Of a stretch of DNA of 47,423 nt, positions 42,001-47,423 are shown piece after piece (position 1 is the first letter of the stretch; every line of letters starts with the position of its first letter). The DNA is from Lingula anatina. Its lineage: Eukaryota > Brachiopoda > Lingulata > Lingulida > Lingulidae. The translations under genes were made by a program, and so were the position numbers. A model generated the notes under the pieces. It was not told where the DNA came from. It worked only from the letters and a program-made list of their open reading frames with translations, and did not search any database. The stretch lies in contig NW_019774881.1 of assembly GCF_001039355.2 (NCBI RefSeq), positions 17,903 to 65,325 on the forward strand, in the 5' to 3' direction.

Positions 42001-43582
42001 GTTTGTGTCACAGACCGTCGCCTGGTACTTAATTCCCGCTGTCCAGGCTGTGTTTGTCTTCATGTGGGTGGTCGTGGTTACCTTGGCCTGCAAGAACATG
42101 ATTGTCCTTTACATGTAAGTATTGGCTTTTGAATGACCTCTAAATCACAAAAGATACTGAAGCCGCAAAGAAACAATGAAGAAAGATGTTTTAGTTTTTC
42201 AAATTTATGTAGATTGTTGTGTTAAAGTACATATAATATTTATTATTTTTTAAAAATATTACTGCCGCAAAAAATCCTTCAATTCATATTCTCTACTTCT
42301 TTATTTCAGGAACAAAAATAAAGATTTCCGAGAAGACTATCCCGACTACATTGAAATCCGCCACCTGGTGGTTATCAGCTGTTACAAGGAACCAGTAGAA
42401 CTGATTGCAAGAAGCGTTCAGACTTTAGCAGACCAGACCGAAGTCGGGCGCATCTCCATGTTGATTTCATTTGAAGAAAAGACACCGGAAGTGCAAACCA
42501 AATGCGATAAACTTCGCGAAATTTTTAAGGATGCTGGTTTCGAGCGTCTAATCCTCAACATTCACCCCTTTGGTCTTCCAAATGAGATCCCAGGAAAGTG
42601 CTCCAATGTTAATCACGGCCTCCGGCAGGCGACACAGGTAATGCAAGAGGAGCTTGGGGCATACTTCGATGCTGAAAAGATTATTGTTACCAATTCTGAC
42701 GCCGACACACACTTCCACCCTAGCTACATCGCAGCTCTGACTTCCAAGTTCATAAAGGAGAAAACCCCACATGGAGTCATATTCCAGGCACCCTTGTTCT
42801 ACAACTGGGGTTTGGATGGAAGTAGCTTTGTCACCCGTGTAACCGGCCTTCTGCGCACCACTCTGATGATGGGGGCTCTGATCCCATTCAACATCAATTC
42901 CATGAGCATTTTCTCCTTTTCCTTGCGTCTGTGTATTGACGGAAACTTTGGTCACCCTGCATACCAGATGGAGGATATTATCTGCCTCATCCGATGGATG
43001 GGCATAACTCGTCGCCGCCTCCGTATTCCGATGATTCCGGTCCCCGTCATCAGCGGACCCACATCCGGTGAGACCGTGGAGCTAGAAGTGGCTGAGTGGG
43101 CGCGTCAAGCCAGAAGATGGACCATTGGTGCCGCTGAAGTTTTCCACTACTACGTGATGAAAGCCGGTCGCATGCCGTTCTGGCCTGCCTTCTCCTGGGG
43201 TCTTTGTTTCCTTTCTTACTACGGCGTCCTGCTCTGCTCGGGAGGTTTGTACGGTATCTCTGCCGGTTTGTCTATGGCTTTCCTGGTGAAAGACGCACCG
43301 TTCTACATTAACTACGCGATGTACGGTTTGGCTGGGCTCCAGCAACTCGCTTTTCTTTGGGTCTTCATGATGGACGTATTCGGACCAAGGCTGATGAAGG
43401 TCAAAGAGCATATTAGTTTCGTTCGTAACTTTCTTCATTTTCTCCTCACTCCGCTGGTGCTACTAGGGTACTCCTTGGTGGAGTTCTACGCTCTGCACGA
43501 AGTTGCTGTCAGAGGAAAAGAAGTCTGCAAACATGGCGCCTCAAAGAAGAGTGCGCTGGGAGTTGTCTCATCAACAGTTTAG
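39064..43582 (+). CDS. Gene D: GT2-family glycosyltransferase, short subtype (629 aa, 3 exons)
   Basis: Coding exons are 39064-39193, 41628-42114 and 42310-43582 (1890 nt, phases as in A-C). The ATG sits at the same BEL/Pao junction as in B, with the same weak context (CTGATGTCG). The catalytic set is intact: DAD at 336-338 in a TNSDADTHF context (His where others have Tyr), MED at 426-428, QARRW at 472-476. One late helix has Trp where the others have Gly (LWVFMMD). The N-terminal half of exon 2 carries in-frame deletions relative to A and B; the helices and GT2 domain do not. The tail ends SSTV, close to B. The cytoplasmic tail is about 90 residues shorter than in A and C and lacks the RRLS site. 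No TATA-led leader exon is visible. Confidence 0.85.
39237..40215. mobile_element. About 0.98-kb insertion in intron 2 of D, origin unknown
   Basis: Present in D but not B: B continues ATTATTAAA..GTTTTGCTAACAG across the site. It contains MITE 4 at its left side and about 650 bp of sequence with CG-rich patches (for example TTTGCGCGCGCAC) and no good open frame beyond 74 codons. It could be a solo LTR or another transposon remnant, but I find no clear terminal repeats or target duplication. Confidence 0.45.
39318..39518. mobile_element. Foldback MITE 4
   Basis: It is flanked by TTA on both sides (39315-39317, 39519-39521). The ends GACGCCATTCCCATAGATTT and AATCTCTGGGAATGCACCC are inverted, with ATCGATCT near each end. 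It aligns with MITE 1 throughout. Confidence 0.75.
40895..41267. mobile_element. About 0.37-kb insertion in intron 2 of D
   Basis: B reads ACTGCGCAAG..GCCCCAAAG without it. The right part (a GCGTGTG..GAGACCAT..GGATTAAGCGGTCT segment, ending CTATCCTGAATG) resembles 27880-27980 in intron 1 of C, so it is a dispersed repeat. Class unknown. Confidence 0.5.
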
Positions 43583-44051
43583 GGACCTGGATTTTATATA
43601 TGGTAGCTCACAAGCAGAAAGTGTCCCTTTTTTGGCGATATTCATGGGTCTCCCTAAATATCGGGGAGCAACCCTATTTTATCGGAAACCGTACTGGTTT
43701 CTGTTAGTATATATCTGTGCAATATGTCTTCTTATAAACCTGATTACTTGAACTCTGTATATATATGTGCACATGACTCATGGAACAGAAATAGCGCATG
43801 TCTTCTACTACTGCAATTATCTCCTGTAGTTTTTGACAAGAGTAAATTGGAATATACTGTATTTCTTGTGTTATGGGAAGGAATGTTCCTTAACCTGAAA
43901 GAGTGTATCCCAGGCGTGTAATTTACCGTGATAATTTAAGTCCTAATCCTAATGATATGCAAGGTTTCTATCTATAAAATGGGATGAAAAAAGAGCATGT
44001 GACACGACAATTCAAAAGTTGTGAAATTGAAATATTCTACTCCAAAGAAGT
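43583..44051 (+). repeat. 3' flank of gene D, matching the gene B flank
   Basis: Aligns with 22713-22975 and 23915-24002 but without the Tc1-like insertion, and so shows the uninterrupted site. No gene is supported. Confidence 0.7.
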
Positions 44052-46421
44052 TAGGAAACACTTAGAAAATCAGATATTAAAAAAGTTAACTGTCCAATAG
44101 CTATTTATATCTGCTCTGTACAATGTCAGAGGGCGAGGGCTGCATCCAAATGACAACAAATTGTAATCAAGTACCCTCACGTTGTATGGTGAATTTCCTC
44201 AATCATTATCTTACATTATCTGACCGCCCAATTATTTCTATTGGTAATATATCATACAGCTGTGCCATTTTTATGTAAGCTCAGATTAATTAACTATATC
44301 TTTGAAAACTTGAACGCGGGATTTTCATAGAAAAGCAATAAAATTGTCTGCATTAATATTCTAACACTAAAAATCGTCACGAATAAAAAAGTATTTTACG
44401 AAATCCATCAATCTGAAAATGATAGATCCCTACACCTGAGCACATTTTCGGTGCTTTGAACGCTGGTGTACCTAAAAATATTCAGGTAGATAACAGTAAA
44501 AGGCCTGGGGTGAAGATGCCAACTTCATCTTGAAATAGTGCTTATATTGTGTGATGTCTTTTAGAATGACAATGAAAAATATGAAATAAAATGCAAACGT
44601 TGGAAAAACTGCCACAACATATATAAAATCATAACTAAATAAGTTTACAAAGATGCATAAACTTAGAAGGATCTGAACGAAATACGCTGTTAAAGGATTA
44701 CAATTTAAAAAAGAAATCAGACAGTAGAGTAAGGTTCCGTTGATTGGATGAGTAAGCTGTTTGTCCTATCAGCAGCCCGTGACAGGTACGGACATGTTCG
44801 CTCCAGTGATAACCTCACCTCCCCTGGTGTCATTACCTGAGGACAGGTGAATGCGTACGTTACAAAACCCTTTTATTATTGAACTCTTTTTGGCTTTCTC
44901 TTCGCTCTCTAGGTTACGGTTTACGGCTTGTTTTCACCTCGTTGTAGACACAATGGCATTGAGTAGGGGCTAGGGCTGTGGGAGCGGGCGCGCGTGTGTC
45001 TGTCAGAGAGGAGGGGGCGAGAGAAGTACATGTACCTACAGGTACAGTGGAGTGATACAAATAGAATTATGTTGTTCACAAATAAGAATTGAAACGGAAT
45101 TGAATGCTTCTTCTCATGAACTATGTTCAGTACATTCGCAACTGATATCTTTAAAAGAAAAATGTACTGTATCTGTCATGCACAGTAATTAATGTGTTAA
45201 AATGCTATATCACCTTAAAGTGAACCAATTTATTAATGGGGAAGGTAAAGACAAAATAATAAGAATTTAAAAAAAGTTAAATATAAAATCAATATCGAGA
45301 TTATCTATATTATAATAATATTATGAACAAAATCACGTTAGGATATGGTCACAATCCGTCAATTTCTTGCTAGGCGCGTCATTCAGGTCACAAAAGAAAC
45401 TCGCAGGAGTTTGAACCAACCATGTCTTCGAGCATATGTAGTCACAAGCTACGAAACATCTCTCAGCCATAATTTACGGACTCTTGGGTGTCATTGACAA
45501 GCGTACTCAAAAGATGACAACCCTGATGAGCCTTTATAAGCACGTCAGCTTCCTGCAAAATGTCGTTACTTCTAAGTTAATCATTTAGGCGATGACATGA
45601 AGAGTTCATGTTTACGGCCAAATCCTACCTGCAGGCCAACTGAGCATTGTAAAGGAATTACAATAATGTCGTTCATGGAAAGTTATATAGATGACATAAA
45701 TAATTGAATAAATATAGTCAAATGCATGTTAAGCTATTAAACTGAGCTCTCATTATCTACCTGTACATGTGGACGAGTTTCCAAACTGCAGAAAACAGCC
45801 CATACACATTTAGCCATATTGTTGCATATTGATAGTCGTAATTAAATGCTACATTCTACTAGTGGAGATAAACGTAATTTAACGTTGGTTAAAGAATTGA
45901 TTAGACAGGAAGTTGCTTCACATATGATTCACGAGGTTTCCCTAAGCTTCCCTAAGGTAAGATAAAGGAATGGGTTTGGCCTCTTATCGGTATTTTGGAA
46001 ACTCATCTACAAGTACAATGTAGATAATGACAGCTGAGTTTGATAGCTAAACATACGTGCTCTCTCCCCTGTCTTGTGTGATATCACCCGACCACCGACC
46101 TGGCACGGTAACTTCATTGTTGCATATTGAGGTGGGTGTTTTAAAACTCACTTTTTTTACTAATCGATTGTTTTTATAGTCTTTATAGTGTGGTTATCGA
46201 TTTTAACACATCTCTGATGTACATATTAAGGAGTCCCATATTTACAAACATTTCTGCACACATTTCGTTGGTGGGGTTTCAAGGAGACCCACATTATGCC
46301 AAATATTCTGTAAGACCCATCATCCTTAATATTATAATGTAATGTGTCAGCATAAGCTATTGACAACATTGCATCTGTTAAGCTTGTCCGATTGCAAAGG
46401 TGAGGCTAAAGCAAGCTATGC

Positions 46422-46429
46422 TATAAATA
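46422..46429 (+). promoter_or_regulatory. TATA box of gene E
   Basis: TATAAATA, 141 bp before the leader-exon donor, identical to gene C. Confidence 0.6.
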
Positions 46430-46452
46430 AGCTCTGGAGATTGTTATCGAAT

Positions 46453-46563
46453 CGTTATAATTGGTATCATTTGACCTCGCCAAACTCCTCGTTGTCAACA
46501 AAGAGCGATCGCTGTATCTGAGACATTATAGAGGCATAGCTTCTAACATCACTACGAACCAAG
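46453..46563 (+). other. 5' leader exon of gene E (partial gene)
   Basis: It ends CACTACGAACCAAG before GTAAGA and is nearly identical to the leader exon of C. It shows that a third two-gene unit begins here, with its coding part outside the window. Confidence 0.65.
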
Positions 46564-47423
46564 GTAAGAATTTTTTAACAATAAATATGATTAAATTTAA
46601 AGAAAACGCAGCACATTTATTTTTTCTTTCAAGTATGTTGTTGCTTTCATTCGTTTAAGTTTATTTCCATGTTATTTCATAGTCACATTGATTATTAGCT
46701 TCATGGTGCCTCTTTTTCAGTTACTTTTTATTTATCTATTTTTATTTCTTGACACGAGCGTAATCTCATTTAACAGGCTTAAGGTATCCACGTATTTACC
46801 TTTTAATACAGTTAATCGCTATAACATTATTTAGGGTGGGGTCATTACAAACCATCCACACGCAACGAAAATGTCAGTAAAAATTGAGGTTTTAAATCCT
46901 CATGAAAATACAACATGAAGCCAAACTTTACTTGCAAGTGTTTCAAGGCTGTAAAGACATGCAGGTTTACAATTCTGTCAATATTTTGCGTAGTCTTCGG
47001 ACGAGCCGCAGCATAAGACTTTTACTTTCCCTTTATTCCTAGAGTTAAACTTAATTAGAATACGTATGAGAGGAGACGGGGGCGCCACTTATGAGAAGGC
47101 CACAGCTTTTGTAGGCTGGAGGAAAATTTGCTTATTTGGGTGTTCTGAAAAGTTGTTCAGTAATTTCTTTATGCTCATTTGTTTAAAGTCGTCAGGACTT
47201 TGTACATGGTTGTTTCATGACATTTCTCAGATATCTGAGGGTAAACTTGCATTTTACTGCACATTTGGACTAAGATATCGGGACTTTCAACGCACTGGAA
47301 GCCAATACTGAAGAGACAAGTTACACTTGTTATATATGTTGAATTTGGATTTCTGCTCACCCAAGGACAAATTGTTCTAAGAGCAGATTCAGAACAAGTT
47401 GACCCGCGGACTAAATATTGCCG

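Larger units (their letters stand above)
44052..47423 (+). repeat. Segmental duplication: upstream region of the next copy (gene E)
   Basis: The second copy of 24003-27748, lacking MITEs 1 and 2. It includes U1 (44730-44886), U2 (45322-45550), a TATA box, a leader exon and 0.86 kb of intron 1, and runs off the window. Coding exons of E are expected beyond the edge. Confidence 0.9.

Noticed and set aside
1-47423. tRNA, rRNA, CRISPR or bacterial-type operons
   Set aside because: No cloverleaf, rRNA core or spaced direct-repeat array was seen, and the gene structures are eukaryotic.

Overview
The window is animal nuclear DNA. It is AT-rich and intron-rich, with GT-AG introns, many di- and tetranucleotide microsatellites, one scaffold gap (23380-23856), and fragments of BEL/Pao, Tc1-like, CR1-like and short foldback (MITE-like) elements. 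The protein family and repeat mix suggest a marine invertebrate, perhaps a lophotrochozoan, but this is an inference and I cannot name the species.

The core is a head-to-tail array of four paralogous plus-strand genes, called A (11227-13903), B (19325-22712), C (30216-34473) and D (39064-43582). The promoter and 5' leader exon of a fifth copy, E, lie at the right edge (46422-46563). Each gene has three coding exons and encodes a polytopic membrane glycosyltransferase of the GT2 / GT-A type. An acidic, serine-rich N-terminal tail is followed by two membrane helices, then a catalytic domain with GKCSN-x-NHGL, DAD, (D/E)D and QARRW motifs, then about four more membrane helices. This is the arrangement of processive beta-glycan synthases (cellulose, chitin, hyaluronan), but the sequence is not a recognisable member of those three groups. 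The product is unknown.

The copies alternate between two subtypes. A and C are long (723 and 719 aa), have a TATA-led 5' leader exon, and share a 3' flank. B and D are short (633 and 629 aa). They lack the leader exon, the promoter and the first 91 codons, which are replaced by a decayed BEL/Pao gag-protease fragment lying directly against the remaining half of coding exon 1. The two-gene unit (A+B) was then duplicated as C+D, and a third unit begins at the right edge. The flanks confirm this: 13904-17450 matches 34474-38040, and 22713-27748 matches 43583-47423.

By region: 1-6730 is outside the array and holds only low-complexity DNA, degenerate repeats and unassigned open frames. 6735-9365 is array-type flank upstream of A. 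9366-15100 is gene A. 15100-19324 is shared flank plus the BEL/Pao fragment. 19325-22712 is gene B. 22713-26765 is the B 3' flank with a Tc1-like insertion, the gap and two recent MITEs. 26766-35700 is gene C, with a CR1-like LINE in intron 1 and a 1.2-kb internal duplication joined by a single N. 35700-39063 is shared flank, a large foldback and a BEL/Pao fragment. 39064-43582 is gene D. 43583-47423 is the D 3' flank plus the promoter and leader of E. I saw no rRNA, tRNA or CRISPR array.
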